The notes: generated by a model not told the origin, from the sequence alone. 64,000 nucleotides of DNA from Pedobacter endophyticus (GCF_015679185.1 NZ_CP064939.1:3348001-3412000), one strand, 5' to 3'; positions 53,858-63,164 are shown, counted from the stretch's first letter. Numbers and translations: made by a program.

Positions 53858-53918
53858 TCGATATTGCTGCGAGCACCTAAAGGCTAATTAACGCACAATT
53901 TTTTACATCTTTGCGCTG

Positions 53919-55238
53919 ATGAAATTACCCAGTATTAAAGGTTTTGACGAAGAAGCATTTAACAAGTATTTAAAAAATACGGGGTGGTTAATGTTTGGGA
54001 AAGTCCTTAGCCTTATTGTCGGACTATTTATCGCCCGATATCTTGGCCCGGATTTGTTCGGCGACCTCAACTTTGGTTTGTCTCTCGTAGCTATCTTAGC
54101 AGCAGTTGGTTCACTTGGTCTCGACACCTTTATCATCCGCGAAATTATTAAAGAACCAGCCAGGAAAGCAGAAATTTTGGGCACTTCTTTATGGCTTCGG
54201 CTCGTTACAAACGCCGCTGCTATCCCGATTGCAATGGCTATTTATAATGTCAGCCATAAAATTTCACGAAGTCCAGGAGAGCCCTTAACCATAATGGTTG
54301 GCCTACTTGCACTGGCGTCATTTTTTAAGTCTTTCAACGTGATCGACGCTTATTTTCAATCTCAAGTTCAGTCTAAGTATGTAGTTCAGGTACAAAATAT
54401 TTGCCTGATCCTTTCTGCGATTTTAAAACTGCTGATTATTTACTGGGGCCTTCCTCTAATTTATATCGTTTTGGCTTTAGTGTTCGATGGATTGATTTTA
54501 GCTATAGGCTTAATTATCATTTATCATAAAAGAGGATTTAGCATTTTTGAATGGACTTTCAATGCAGACCGTGCAAGGTCGCTTTTGAAGCAGTCGTCGC
54601 CACTTATTCTTTCCGCAGTAATGATATCTATTTACATGAAGATAGATGTGGTGATGCTTAAATCAGTTGGGAGCAAGGCCGTAGGTATCTACAGCGCTGC
54701 GGCTAACATTAGCGAGGCCTGGTATTTTATTCCCGTGGCTATTGTTACTTCCGTTTTCCCGGCGCTACTTAATGCCAGGAAAACAGACATTGATCGTTAT
54801 CACAAGCGGCTCGGTAATTTGTACGACTTGTTGGTGTATATCTGTCTTCCGGTAGGTTTGTTTATCAGTTTTACGGCTGATTTTATTATCCATCTTTTAT
54901 ATTCCAACAAATTTGAGGGTGCAGGCGCTATGCTTTCTATTCACATTTGGTCGGGAATATTTGTGTTTTTAGGCAGTGCAAGCTCACAATATCTAATTGC
55001 CGAAGGTTATACAAAAGTTGCATTTTATCGTACCGCCGCGGGGGCCGTTGTAAATATCATGCTGAACATTTGGCTTATACCAAAATACGCGGGCGTTGGG
55101 GCTTCCATATCAACATTAATCGCCTGCATTGTGTCAACATTTTTTATTTTATTTATTCCAAAAACCAGGGAACAGGGGAAAATGATGTTAAAATCACTAT
55201 TTTTGGTTACGACATTTCAAAAAATACTTAAACGTTGA
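53919..55238 (+). CDS. Oligosaccharide flippase (Wzx-like, MATE/MOP superfamily)
   Basis: A 439-residue integral membrane protein with about 12-14 helices. Conserved start TGWLMFGKVLSLIVGLFIARYLGPDLFGDLNFGLS, middle KIDVVMLKSVGSKAVGIYSAAANISEAWYFIP and LIPKYAGVGASISTLIAC near the end are typical of polysaccharide flippases. It should move lipid-linked oligosaccharide across the inner membrane. It is the first gene of a compact glycan operon; the next gene begins inside its stop codon. ATCTTTG, a -7-like string, is 6 bases before its ATG. Identification at family level is firm. Confidence 0.9.
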   Translation: MKLPSIKGFDEEAFNKYLKNTGWLMFGKVLSLIVGLFIARYLGPDLFGDLNFGLSLVAILAAVGSLGLDTFIIREIIKEPARKAEILGTSLWLRLVTNAAAIPIAMAIYNVSHKISRSPGEPLTIMVGLLALASFFKSFNVIDAYFQSQVQSKYVVQVQNICLILSAILKLLIIYWGLPLIYIVLALVFDGLILAIGLIIIYHKRGFSIFEWTFNADRARSLLKQSSPLILSAVMISIYMKIDVVMLKSVGSKAVGIYSAAANISEAWYFIPVAIVTSVFPALLNARKTDIDRYHKRLGNLYDLLVYICLPVGLFISFTADFIIHLLYSNKFEGAGAMLSIHIWSGIFVFLGSASSQYLIAEGYTKVAFYRTAAGAVVNIMLNIWLIPKYAGVGASISTLIACIVSTFFILFIPKTREQGKMMLKSLFLVTTFQKILKR

Positions 55239-55882
55239 GCACTTTAAAAGCACTAACAACATTGATTACGAAGCCAAACAGGCTTAAAGCTTTACTATCA
55301 TACGGACATAAAGGTTATTTAAACAGCATTGGCTGGTTTACAGCTTTCGATCAAAAACAAGCTGTTGACGCCAATGGCAAAGCCCTGCCATGGGTAACTT
55401 ACTCGTTCATCGATTTCGTTAAAGAAAGAATCAATAAAACACAGCATATTTTTGAATATGGCTCAGGCAACTCCACTATTTTCTACGCCGAAAAGGCAGG
55501 AACAGTTACCTCTGTTGAACATGATAAAGGTTGGTTTGATAAAGTTAAAGGCACTAGCCCTGGCAATGCCGAAATCATTTTTTGCGAACTGCACCGAGAT
55601 GGCGAATATGCCAGAAAAGCCACGCTTTTAAATAAAAAGTTCGACATCATCATTGTCGATGGCCGCGATAGGGTTCGTTGTTGTAACTACAGTCTCGATG
55701 CTTTAACCTCTAACGGCGTTATTGTTCTTGATGATAGCGAACGCGAAGTATATAATCCGGCCAGAATTTTATTGAAGCAAAAGGGCTTTAAGGAAATCAG
55801 CTTTAGCGGAATCTCCCCAGGATTATTTTACGAAAAAGCTACTTCGGTTTTTTACAAGCCCGATAATTGTTTAGGGATTTAA
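55235..55882 (+). CDS. Class I SAM-dependent methyltransferase (FkbM-like context)
   Basis: A 215-residue protein whose TTG start overlaps the TGA of the flippase gene (TTGA), which indicates coupled translation. There is no nearby ATG. HIFEYGSGNSTIFYAEKAGTVTSVEHD is a SAM-binding motif, FDIIIVDGRDRVRCC the post-II motif and GVIVLDDSEREVYNP the later strand. Proteins of this type are found in surface polysaccharide clusters and probably methylate a sugar or a related group. Substrate unknown. Confidence 0.8.
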   Translation: MSTLKALTTLITKPNRLKALLSYGHKGYLNSIGWFTAFDQKQAVDANGKALPWVTYSFIDFVKERINKTQHIFEYGSGNSTIFYAEKAGTVTSVEHDKGWFDKVKGTSPGNAEIIFCELHRDGEYARKATLLNKKFDIIIVDGRDRVRCCNYSLDALTSNGVIVLDDSEREVYNPARILLKQKGFKEISFSGISPGLFYEKATSVFYKPDNCLGI

Positions 55883-55895
55883 TTCAATCAAACGT

Positions 55896-56657
55896 ATGCT
55901 AAGCGAAGAAGTTAAAACCGCCTACGATAATTTTTACGCCGATAATGATGTGGCTTGGCGCATGCTGGGTGCCAAATATAAGGCGCAAAACATTGTCGAC
56001 GTTTGCACAGAAATTAAGCCCAAAAAGGTTTTGGAAGTCGGCGCAGGCGATGGAAGCATCTTACACTTTTTAAACGAATGGAATTTTGCACCCGAACTTT
56101 ATGCGCTTGAAATTGCCCAAAGCGGTGTAGATATCATCAACGAGCGAAAGCTTACCAGCTTAAAAGATGCCCAAACTTTTGATGGCTATACAATTCCTTA
56201 CGAGGATGACAGTATCGACCTGATTATTTTAGCCCACGTACTGGAGCATGTGGAGCATGAAAGAATACTGCTTAGAGAGTTGAAACGTGTGGCCAGGTAC
56301 ATAGTTGTAGAGGTGCCTAAAGACTATCGTTACGGGGTTGATACCCGCATCAAGCATTTTCTAAATTACGGACACATTAATATGTACACCCCAACGTCGT
56401 TGCGGTTTTTACTTCAAAGCGAAGGATTAGAAATTTTGAAAGATAAAGTATCGTTAACTGCGCCCGAAACGACAAGATTTAATGAGTTTGTGAACAAGAA
56501 AACACCAAAAACGTTTACCGCGAGCCTAAAAATCGAACTTGAGTACAGGATCAAAAAAACAATGGGAAAATTGATGGGAAAAAAGAAGCAAGAACAATTT
56601 GCCAATGCTTACACCGTGTTGACCCGAAAATCGGACCATAATTTAAAGATATTTTAG
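55896..56657 (+). CDS. Class I SAM-dependent methyltransferase (Methyltransf_11 type)
   Basis: A 253-residue cytoplasmic protein. Motif I is VLEVGAGDGSILHFL; YEDDSIDLIILAHVLEHVEHERILLRELKRV is the motif II-III region typical of Methyltransf_11. It starts 13 bases after the preceding methyltransferase, in the same operon. The tail (residues about 205-253) is basic and helical, KTPKTFTASLKIELEYRIKKTMGK. It may methylate a glycan component or an intermediate; the target cannot be told from the sequence. Confidence 0.83.
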   Translation: MLSEEVKTAYDNFYADNDVAWRMLGAKYKAQNIVDVCTEIKPKKVLEVGAGDGSILHFLNEWNFAPELYALEIAQSGVDIINERKLTSLKDAQTFDGYTIPYEDDSIDLIILAHVLEHVEHERILLRELKRVARYIVVEVPKDYRYGVDTRIKHFLNYGHINMYTPTSLRFLLQSEGLEILKDKVSLTAPETTRFNEFVNKKTPKTFTASLKIELEYRIKKTMGKLMGKKKQEQFANAYTVLTRKSDHNLKIF

Positions 56658-56661
56658 TGTA

Positions 56662-57564
56662 ATGCAAAACCTTGCCCCCATTGCCCTTTTCGTTTATAAC
56701 CGCCCACGACACACCGAGCGTACAATCAAATTTTTGCAACAAAACGATTTGGCAGCCGAAAGCCGGTTGTTTATCTTTTGCGACGGCCCAAGAACGGCAA
56801 GCGATGAAGAAAATGTACAGGAAGTAAGGTCGCTTGTTGCAAAGGTCGACGGCTTTAAAGCTGTTAAGGTGATCGAGCGTAAACAGAATGCAGGGCTGGC
56901 CAATTCTGTTATTGCCGGAGTAACGCAATTAATAAACGATTATGGCCAGGTGATCGTGTTTGAAGATGACCTGGTAACATCGCCACATACACTCACCTAT
57001 TTTAACGACGCCTTAAACCGTTATCGAAACCAAGAAAAGGTGATGCACATTGGCGCCTATATGTATCCCTTAAAATCTGGAGACTTACCACAAACTTTCT
57101 TTTATCGGGCGGCTACAAGTTGGGGCTGGGCCACCTGGGAGCGAGCTTGGAAAAATTTCGAGCCCAATATTGATACTTTGATGCAGCAATTTGACAAAAA
57201 GAAGATCGCTGCCTTTTCTATTGAGCACAAAATGAATTTTTGGAAGCAAATGAAGGAGTTTAAACAAGGCAAAAACAATAGCTGGGCCATCCGCTGGTAC
57301 GCTTCCGTTTTCTTAAAAGGAGGATTAACGTTAAACCCCTCGCAATCGTTGGTGAACAATATTGGTCACGATGGAACAGGTGTCCATTCTGGAATCAACG
57401 ATATTTATAATGTAATTATTAATCCAAAACCGATTACAGAGTTCCCATCTGCGATAGAAGAAAACCCGATAGCTTATCAAGCGATAAAAACTTTTTTAAC
57501 TAACCGCAAAGGAAGTTTTTGGGATAGGATTAAGCGTTATGTCAATCAGAAGTTCAAGAGTTAA
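56662..57564 (+). CDS. Glycosyltransferase, GT-A fold
   Basis: A 300-residue protein starting four bases after the methyltransferase stop. It opens with IALFVYNRPRHTERTIKFLQQN, a family 2/GNT-I-type start, then FIFCDGPRT, and the metal-binding DxD-like VIFEDDLVTSPH region. AATSWGWATWERAWKNFEPN is a conserved block in this subfamily of bacterial sugar transferases. It should add a sugar to a lipid-linked glycan at the inner face of the membrane. It ends the flippase operon. Confidence 0.85.
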   Translation: MQNLAPIALFVYNRPRHTERTIKFLQQNDLAAESRLFIFCDGPRTASDEENVQEVRSLVAKVDGFKAVKVIERKQNAGLANSVIAGVTQLINDYGQVIVFEDDLVTSPHTLTYFNDALNRYRNQEKVMHIGAYMYPLKSGDLPQTFFYRAATSWGWATWERAWKNFEPNIDTLMQQFDKKKIAAFSIEHKMNFWKQMKEFKQGKNNSWAIRWYASVFLKGGLTLNPSQSLVNNIGHDGTGVHSGINDIYNVIINPKPITEFPSAIEENPIAYQAIKTFLTNRKGSFWDRIKRYVNQKFKS

Positions 57565-57858
57565 TTGCGGCATCTCGTGCTGAATTTTTCATAACAAGTT
57601 TATTTTTTAACGACATTCAAGAGGGCTGCGCCGTTTATTTTAGCATCCTTTCCACGATAAAGACCCTGAATCGAAGCCGCTGGGTGGGCGGGCTTCGACT
57701 CCGCTCAGCCTGACAAAGTATCGTTAACTTAACACTAGTTGCTTTTCATTTTCTGGATGTGCCAAAATTGTTTCCATAACTAAATTTAATTTAAATATTT
57801 GGTAATTCGTGCACGCTTAGCTTCGAGTTTTCGTATTTTGGGTTTCAAAAACTTAAAC
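57565..57858. repeat. Gap with REP-like sequence
   Basis: The region has no gene. Near 57660-57720 it holds CTTCGACTCCGCTCAGCCTGACAAAG, close to CTTTCGACTCCGCTCAGGGTGACAATG at about 39806, and therefore another member of the dispersed repeat family. A GCGGGCTTCG-rich segment precedes it. Confidence 0.45.
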
Positions 57859-59310
57859 ATGAAACTTCTAATAACCTTCTTAATCATCCTCACTACTTTT
57901 GCAAACGCTCAAGATGCGCCAAAACCGTATGGAGCTTTACCCAGTGAAAGGCAGCTTGCCTGGCATGATATAGAAGTTTATGGGTTAATACACTTTACGC
58001 CTACCACCTTCGAAAACAAGGAATGGGGATTTGGTGATGCCGATCCGAAAGCCTTTGCGCCCACAAATTTCAATGCACAACAGATTATAAAAGCGGCCAA
58101 AGCCGGAGGGTTAAAGGGAATAATTTTGGTAGCGAAACATCATGATGGCTTTGCGCTTTGGCCAACCAAAACCACAGAATACAATATTTCAAAGAGCCCT
58201 TTCAGAAACGGGAAAGGCGATTTGGTAAAAGAAGTTGAGCAGGCCGTACGCAAAAACGGTTTAAAATTCGGCGTTTATTGTTCGCCCTGGGACCGCAACA
58301 ACGCGTTGTACGGTACTGATAAATACCTCGCAATTTATCAGGCACAGCTTAAGGAATTGTACGGCAACTATGGTGAGCTTTTTATGAGCTGGCACGATGG
58401 CGCTAACGGTGGCGACGGTTATTATGGCGGAGCAAGAGAAAAACGCTCAATTGACAACACCACGTATTACGATTGGGACAATACCTGGGCAATTACGCGA
58501 AAAATGCAACCAATGGCCAACATTTTTAGCGATATCGGCCTGGATGTGCGTTGGGTTGGGAATGAAAAAGGAAATGCTGCAGAAACCAGTTGGGCAACCT
58601 TTACGCCTATGCCGCCCGAAGGAAAAAATGTTGCCGTTCCGGGGCAGGCAAATTATCCGCAAAGCCCGGAAGGGATTAGAAACGGCAAATTCTGGATGCC
58701 TGCCGAATGCGATGTTCCGCTGCGTAAGGGATGGTTTTATCACCCCACTGAAAAGCCGAAAACGCCAGCGCAATTATTTGATTTGTACCTCAAAAGTGTT
58801 GGCAGAGGCGCAGGATTGGATCTCGGTTTAGCGCCCGATACCCGCGGCCAGCTTCATGATGACGACGTTGCTGCATTGAAGGGATTTGGAACGTTGGTAA
58901 AGCGTACTTTTGCAACAAACCTAATTAAAAACGCGGTTATAACTGCCAACAATACCCGCGGCAAAGCATTTGCAACAAACTTTATTGCTGATGGAGACAA
59001 ACAAACGTATTGGGCAACGGCAGACGGCGTTACTCAAGCTACTTTGGAGATCGACCTAAAAAAACCGATAACTTTCGATATTATCAGCCTGCAAGAATAT
59101 ATCCCATTGGGGCAGCGAATTGAAGGTTTCAATATCGAAGTCTTTGAAAACAATAGTTGGAAACAAGTTTACGCAGGCACAAGCATTGGCGCTAAACGAT
59201 TGGTTAAACTAGATCAACCTGCAACAACAACTAAACTGAGAATCAACATCACAAAATCGCCTGTTTGCATTACCTTGAGTGAGATTGGACTTTATAAGAT
59301 GAGCAACTAA
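57859..59310 (+). CDS. Alpha-L-fucosidase (GH29) with C-terminal F5/8 type C-like domain
   Basis: A 483-residue protein from the ATG at 57859 (MKLLITFLIILTTFANAQ, signal peptide); an upstream in-frame extension lies outside the signal peptide. The GH29 barrel (about 25-330) has WHDIEVYGLIHFTPTTFENKEWG, VAKHHDGFALWPTKTTEYN and the nucleophile Asp180 in FMSWHDGANG. The last 140 residues (FATNFIADGDKQTYWATADG...LRINITKSPVCITLSEIGLY) fit a CBM32/discoidin module. It should release alpha-L-fucose from glycans in the periplasm or outside. No SusCD partner is next to it. It converges with the rhomboid gene, two bases between stops. Confidence 0.92.
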   Translation: MKLLITFLIILTTFANAQDAPKPYGALPSERQLAWHDIEVYGLIHFTPTTFENKEWGFGDADPKAFAPTNFNAQQIIKAAKAGGLKGIILVAKHHDGFALWPTKTTEYNISKSPFRNGKGDLVKEVEQAVRKNGLKFGVYCSPWDRNNALYGTDKYLAIYQAQLKELYGNYGELFMSWHDGANGGDGYYGGAREKRSIDNTTYYDWDNTWAITRKMQPMANIFSDIGLDVRWVGNEKGNAAETSWATFTPMPPEGKNVAVPGQANYPQSPEGIRNGKFWMPAECDVPLRKGWFYHPTEKPKTPAQLFDLYLKSVGRGAGLDLGLAPDTRGQLHDDDVAALKGFGTLVKRTFATNLIKNAVITANNTRGKAFATNFIADGDKQTYWATADGVTQATLEIDLKKPITFDIISLQEYIPLGQRIEGFNIEVFENNSWKQVYAGTSIGAKRLVKLDQPATTTKLRINITKSPVCITLSEIGLYKMSN

Positions 59311-59312
59311 TA

Positions 59313-60842
59313 TTATTCGGCTCTATAAAGAATTGTAAACATTTCGCTTAATGCATCTGATGTTTGCTTACTGTAGCGATACGTGCTATCGCCCTTTATA
59401 TCGCTGTACATCAACATTACGGCTCGGTAAGAAGCTTTACCGAGCCTCACTTTTCTATCTCGTTCTTTTGCATCTTCTTTTTTTAATACTAAAGAATCCA
59501 TCCGCTTTATAATCGCCAGATTTTTTTCCATCGGTTCGATGCCATCTTCCTTAATCGATTTAAGCTTGGCATCTTTTGGTAAATCGATCTTTAAGCGGGT
59601 TATGGCATTAAGATTCTCGAGGTTACGATTGAATTTGAAGGTCAACACTTTAAACTCCTCGGTTTGATATTTTGGGCTAAAAATTATTATCCCCGCAAAA
59701 AAGATCGCGAACAAAGTTGGACAGGCAGCATACCTGATCCAGTTTTTAAGCGGCGATGCAACCGTCAATTTGAAAGTAAGTAAATAACAAAAAATAAAGC
59801 CCGAAACAAAACCGCCGATGTGTGCTGCGTTGTCTACCCTTTTTCCGAAGGAGCCATTAAGTAAAACCAAAAAAGAAACAATTAATGTGCTAATAAGTAG
59901 AGCCTGTGTTGCTTTCTTTTCGAAAGTTTTGTTCACTAATAAGGCAATGAATGCGCCATACAGGCCCATAATTGCGCCAGAAGCCCCCATCATTATAGAT
60001 TCCTGGTGCACAGTTAAGCTTATTAGACCCCCGCAAACACCGCTCAACAGGTAAATAAAAAGATACTTCTTCCAGCCCAGTTTATTCTCGATCATTAATC
60101 CGAGATAGATCAGCGCATACATATTAAAAAATAGGTGAGAAACAGAACCATGGATAAACTGATGAGTAACCAACCGCCAAAATTGCCCGTTAAGAACCGT
60201 ATTGCGGTGATTTACGCCAAGCGCTAACCTAAAATCTTTTACTTTTTCGACGAACTTGTATACATCAAAATGCTGCCTTTGCGAAATAAGAAGGTACCTG
60301 AAAAATACGGCTGATAAAAGGCTGACTATAATAAAGTACAGTACATTAACAATAACTAAAGCTGGCGTAACCGTGTATCCTTTTTGTGGGAAAAACAAAT
60401 ACAACACGTTTTTGATCTTGTTTTTGGTGGCCAATGGCGCTTTTTCAAAATACAAGTCATCCTGTTCAGCAATTAATGCATTGAATTTAGCCAGCCGATC
60501 GTCCCAAACATCTTTCAGATGAAACTCTACATACTCAAATTCATGGAAAAACTTTTCGAGGTTTAAATCATTTTTTCCGTAATCGTTAAAGAACATTTGT
60601 ATGCCAACACATTCGCTTTTTACCACAGCAAAATTGCCGTGAATGCGGATGGAGATTTCTTCGCTATAGCTTTGAAAAGAAATGGTGGTGTAGGCAATCA
60701 ATCCCGTTTCGGAGAGGTGGCTCAGTTTCCAGCCGAGGTTTTCAATCGCTTGCTGGGCGACAATTAGATATTTATCAGCCGGAAAATCGCCAAGCGGGAT
60801 AAATTTTTCAACTTTAGGAGAGTAACCCCAACTTACAGACAT
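59313..60842 (-). CDS. Rhomboid family intramembrane serine protease with long N- and C-terminal parts
   Basis: A 509-residue protein. The N-terminal 125 or so residues are soluble and unusual for the family. A first transmembrane segment (about 165-185) is followed by LVTHQFIHGSVSHLFFNMYALIYLG, which gives the conserved HxxxHxxxN helix, then the catalytic Ser288 in GASGAIMG and His341 in AAHIGGFVSG. About 110 residues after the last helix are charged and helical. It should cut transmembrane substrates in the inner membrane. It lies six bases after the methyltransferase gene and is probably co-transcribed. Confidence 0.88.
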   Translation of the reverse strand: MSVSWGYSPKVEKFIPLGDFPADKYLIVAQQAIENLGWKLSHLSETGLIAYTTISFQSYSEEISIRIHGNFAVVKSECVGIQMFFNDYGKNDLNLEKFFHEFEYVEFHLKDVWDDRLAKFNALIAEQDDLYFEKAPLATKNKIKNVLYLFFPQKGYTVTPALVIVNVLYFIIVSLLSAVFFRYLLISQRQHFDVYKFVEKVKDFRLALGVNHRNTVLNGQFWRLVTHQFIHGSVSHLFFNMYALIYLGLMIENKLGWKKYLFIYLLSGVCGGLISLTVHQESIMMGASGAIMGLYGAFIALLVNKTFEKKATQALLISTLIVSFLVLLNGSFGKRVDNAAHIGGFVSGFIFCYLLTFKLTVASPLKNWIRYAACPTLFAIFFAGIIIFSPKYQTEEFKVLTFKFNRNLENLNAITRLKIDLPKDAKLKSIKEDGIEPMEKNLAIIKRMDSLVLKKEDAKERDRKVRLGKASYRAVMLMYSDIKGDSTYRYSKQTSDALSEMFTILYRAE

Positions 60843-60848
60843 AGAGCG

Positions 60849-61598
60849 TTATTGTTTCTTCGCCACTAAGATAATATATGGCGACAAACTTTTACTCTCA
60901 AAAGGAATAATTTTAGTAAAAACTTTGCCTGTTAGCCAAACGGCCTTTTTGAATAATCTGGTTGGCATCGACTTTTGATTTTCATTCTCGAGCCAGATAC
61001 TAAAACGCCCAAAGTAACCCGCTTTAACTTCTTTCAAGCCTGCTTTTTCGCAAATCGATTTCAGCAATTCGGGGTTCATGCTATCGATATTGTGCTTATC
61101 GTAGTTTTCCTTATCAAAAGTTTTTTGAAACCAGCCGTTTACTGCCTTGAAATTGGGCAAGGTAATAAACAAGGTTCCACCTGGCTTCACAAATGCAATA
61201 TGTCGGTTAATGATGTCGGCGGTATCGTTAAAATGCTCAATTAAGCCGCAGCTAAGCACCAAATCGTATTGTTGCTCGGGCTGGTAATTGAACAGGTCCG
61301 TCTCAATAATATGAATATCCTTTTCCGTCAACCCGTTTTTTTTCAAAAGTTCGTTTACCACCGGCGGATGAATAAAATAATCTAAAAGCGTAATGTCAAG
61401 TCCGAAATATTTTTTTAAAAACACGGCATAATAACCAGGAAAACCGCCTAATTCTATCGCGGTGTTTACCTTATTTTGTTCTATAATTTCGGCCAACTGT
61501 TGGTGAAATAAATAGTTTTGGGGAAGCTTAATAGCAATGTTTTTTTTGTTCTCCCAATAATTTGCCCAAAAAGCTCTGTCAGTCAATAAATTTACCAT
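60849..61598 (-). CDS. Class I SAM-dependent methyltransferase
   Basis: A 249-residue protein. TAIELGGFPGYYAVFLKKYFGLDITLLDY is the SAM-binding motif, YDLVLSCGLIEHFNDTADIINRHIAFVKPGGTLFITLPNF the II-III region, both typical of Methyltransf_11/23. Its sequence style, and the glycosyltransferase on the other side of the divergent region, suggest a polysaccharide-related role, such as methylating a terminal sugar. The ATG lies at 61598 and it precedes the rhomboid gene by six bases. Confidence 0.85.
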   Translation of the reverse strand: MVNLLTDRAFWANYWENKKNIAIKLPQNYLFHQQLAEIIEQNKVNTAIELGGFPGYYAVFLKKYFGLDITLLDYFIHPPVVNELLKKNGLTEKDIHIIETDLFNYQPEQQYDLVLSCGLIEHFNDTADIINRHIAFVKPGGTLFITLPNFKAVNGWFQKTFDKENYDKHNIDSMNPELLKSICEKAGLKEVKAGYFGRFSIWLENENQKSMPTRLFKKAVWLTGKVFTKIIPFESKSLSPYIILVAKKQ

Positions 61599-61653
61599 GG
61601 TCAGGATGATTCCATGCCAAAGTAACGGAAAAAGCGCAGCTCCCAGAAATATT

Positions 61654-61732
61654 TTATCCGTTAAACGGTTAGGTTTTTCGATAAACAGTGTAATTGCATG
61701 AATTTTATTATTCAGTTATCCGTTAAGCGGTT
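61654..61732. repeat. Two direct copies of a CCGTTAA-xCGG dyad
   Basis: TTATCCGTTAAACGGTT (61654-61670) and TTATCCGTTAAGCGGTT (61716-61732) differ at one base and lie 62 bases apart. The first contains the palindrome CCGTT-A-AACGG. They sit between the divergent methyltransferase and GT4 genes and could be operator sites. Confidence 0.5.
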
Positions 61733-61737
61733 TGTTT

Positions 61738-61833
61738 CTATTTCAACTCTTTTAAAATCTCTGCAACCGCTCTTTCCAACTGCGGATCTTTATCGGCCAG
61801 CCGATCTTCGAATGAAAAGCAATAAAAATAGGA
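61738..61833 (-). pseudogene. Possible C-terminal remnant of a coding sequence
   Basis: On the minus strand an open frame ends at the TAG at 61738-61740 with FSFEDRLADKDPQLERAVA, then EILKELK. The stretch has a natural coding composition and helical character, but no start codon or upstream domain is seen; further upstream the frame runs into the antisense of the GT4 gene. It may be the tail of a gene lost by deletion, or a chance frame. No family recognised. Confidence 0.25.
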
Positions 61834-61878
61834 GGATGAAATTATGCGCCAGATTTTATATTCGTAAACAATAAAATG

Positions 61879-61886
61879 TATTTTTG
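61879..61886 (+). promoter_or_regulatory. Perfect -7 box at the GT4 gene start
   Basis: TATTTTTG matches TAnnTTTG fully. Its last three bases (TTG) are an in-frame codon of the glycosyltransferase, so a transcript from here would begin almost at the start codon. No -33 TTG is seen at the right distance. It may be a coincidence in AT-rich DNA. Confidence 0.3.
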
Positions 61887-61892
61887 ATTGAT

Positions 61893-63164
61893 TTGAAAGT
61901 TGTACACCTAAATACCTATGATGGAAACGGCGGAGCAGGACGAGCCTGTTTGCGACTAAGCGATGCCCTGAACGAAAGCGGTATCGACTCGAAAGTTCTG
62001 GTATATTTTAAATTCGGCCAAAACCCAAAAATCGACAGCTTTAGCAAATCGCCCCTGCAAAGAGCCCTGGCTGTGCATAATATTTTATCAGAAAGGTATT
62101 ACGCCAAATGGTTGAGCAAATCGGTTAAAACGCCTTTTAGCTTGCAATGGTTTGGACGCTCTATTAAGAACCATCCCGAAATTAAAAGCGCTGATATCAT
62201 TCATTTACACTGGATTAACCACGGCTTTTTAACACCTAAATTTTTAGCAGAGTTGGATGAACTGGAGAAGCCGATTGTATGGACTTTTCACGATAGCAAT
62301 GCCTTTACCGGTGGTTGCCATGTTCGTTATGGCTGCGAAAATTTTCATCAGCAATGTGGTAATTGCCCAATTTTGAAGTTTAGCGGCAAAAACGATGTTT
62401 CGCACAAAACGTGGCTCAGAAAACAGAAAGCCTACAGCGAATTAAATTTTCATATTGTTGCGCCGAGTAATTGGATGGCAAAATCGATCAAGTTTAGTAG
62501 TTTGCTCGGTACCCGTACGGCTTCAGTGATTCCAAATACGATTGAGACCAAAATTTTCAAGCCCTATGTTAAAAGCGAGGCGAAGAAAATTTTAAAAATC
62601 AATCCTGATCAGTTTGTGTTGATGAGCGGTTTCATGCCTTCGAAAAATGATAAACATAAAGGTACTCCTTATTTGATCGAGGCTTTGGAAATCTTAGCAC
62701 GTAGAAAAGGAATTGTACGGGAAAACATTGAACTGGTTATTTTTGGGAACAAGGAAAACGCCGAAATGCCCGAATTTCCTTTTAAAACAACGTTTTTGGG
62801 TACAATTAATAAGGATGACCATTTGGCGAAGTGCTACTCGGCCGCCGACGCCTTTATTACTCCATCGTTAGAAGACAATTTGCCCAATACCGTAATGGAA
62901 AGTTTGGCTTGCGCCACCCCAGTGATTGCTTTTACAACCGGCGGAATCCCCGATATGGTTAAGCACATGCAAAACGGTTATTTGGCTGAGTATAAGAACG
63001 CCGCCGATTTAGCCAACGGAATAGAGTGGCTCTATCACCGCCCCGATAAGGACGAGATACAAAAGGCCGCCAGGTTGAGTATTTTAACCGATTTTTCGGA
63101 GGAAGTGATAGCAGCAGAGCACATGCATTTGTATGAAACGCTCATCGGTCTGCAACCCAAATAA
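61893..63164 (+). CDS. Glycosyltransferase family 4 (GT-B)
   Basis: A 423-residue protein. No ATG is available near the conserved N-terminus (KVVHLNTYDGNGGAGRACLRLSDAL), so the start is a TTG, at 61893 or possibly nine bases earlier. The N-terminal Rossmann half has GGAGRA (nucleotide-sugar acceptor side); the C-terminal half shows GFMPSKNDKHKGTPYLIEAL and ITPSLEDNLPNTVMESLACATPVIAFTTGGIPDMV, the classic GT4 donor-binding motif. It uses a nucleotide sugar for surface glycan synthesis in the cytoplasm. A YhcG nuclease gene follows six bases later, an unlikely functional partner. Confidence 0.88.
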   Translation: MKVVHLNTYDGNGGAGRACLRLSDALNESGIDSKVLVYFKFGQNPKIDSFSKSPLQRALAVHNILSERYYAKWLSKSVKTPFSLQWFGRSIKNHPEIKSADIIHLHWINHGFLTPKFLAELDELEKPIVWTFHDSNAFTGGCHVRYGCENFHQQCGNCPILKFSGKNDVSHKTWLRKQKAYSELNFHIVAPSNWMAKSIKFSSLLGTRTASVIPNTIETKIFKPYVKSEAKKILKINPDQFVLMSGFMPSKNDKHKGTPYLIEALEILARRKGIVRENIELVIFGNKENAEMPEFPFKTTFLGTINKDDHLAKCYSAADAFITPSLEDNLPNTVMESLACATPVIAFTTGGIPDMVKHMQNGYLAEYKNAADLANGIEWLYHRPDKDEIQKAARLSILTDFSEEVIAAEHMHLYETLIGLQPK

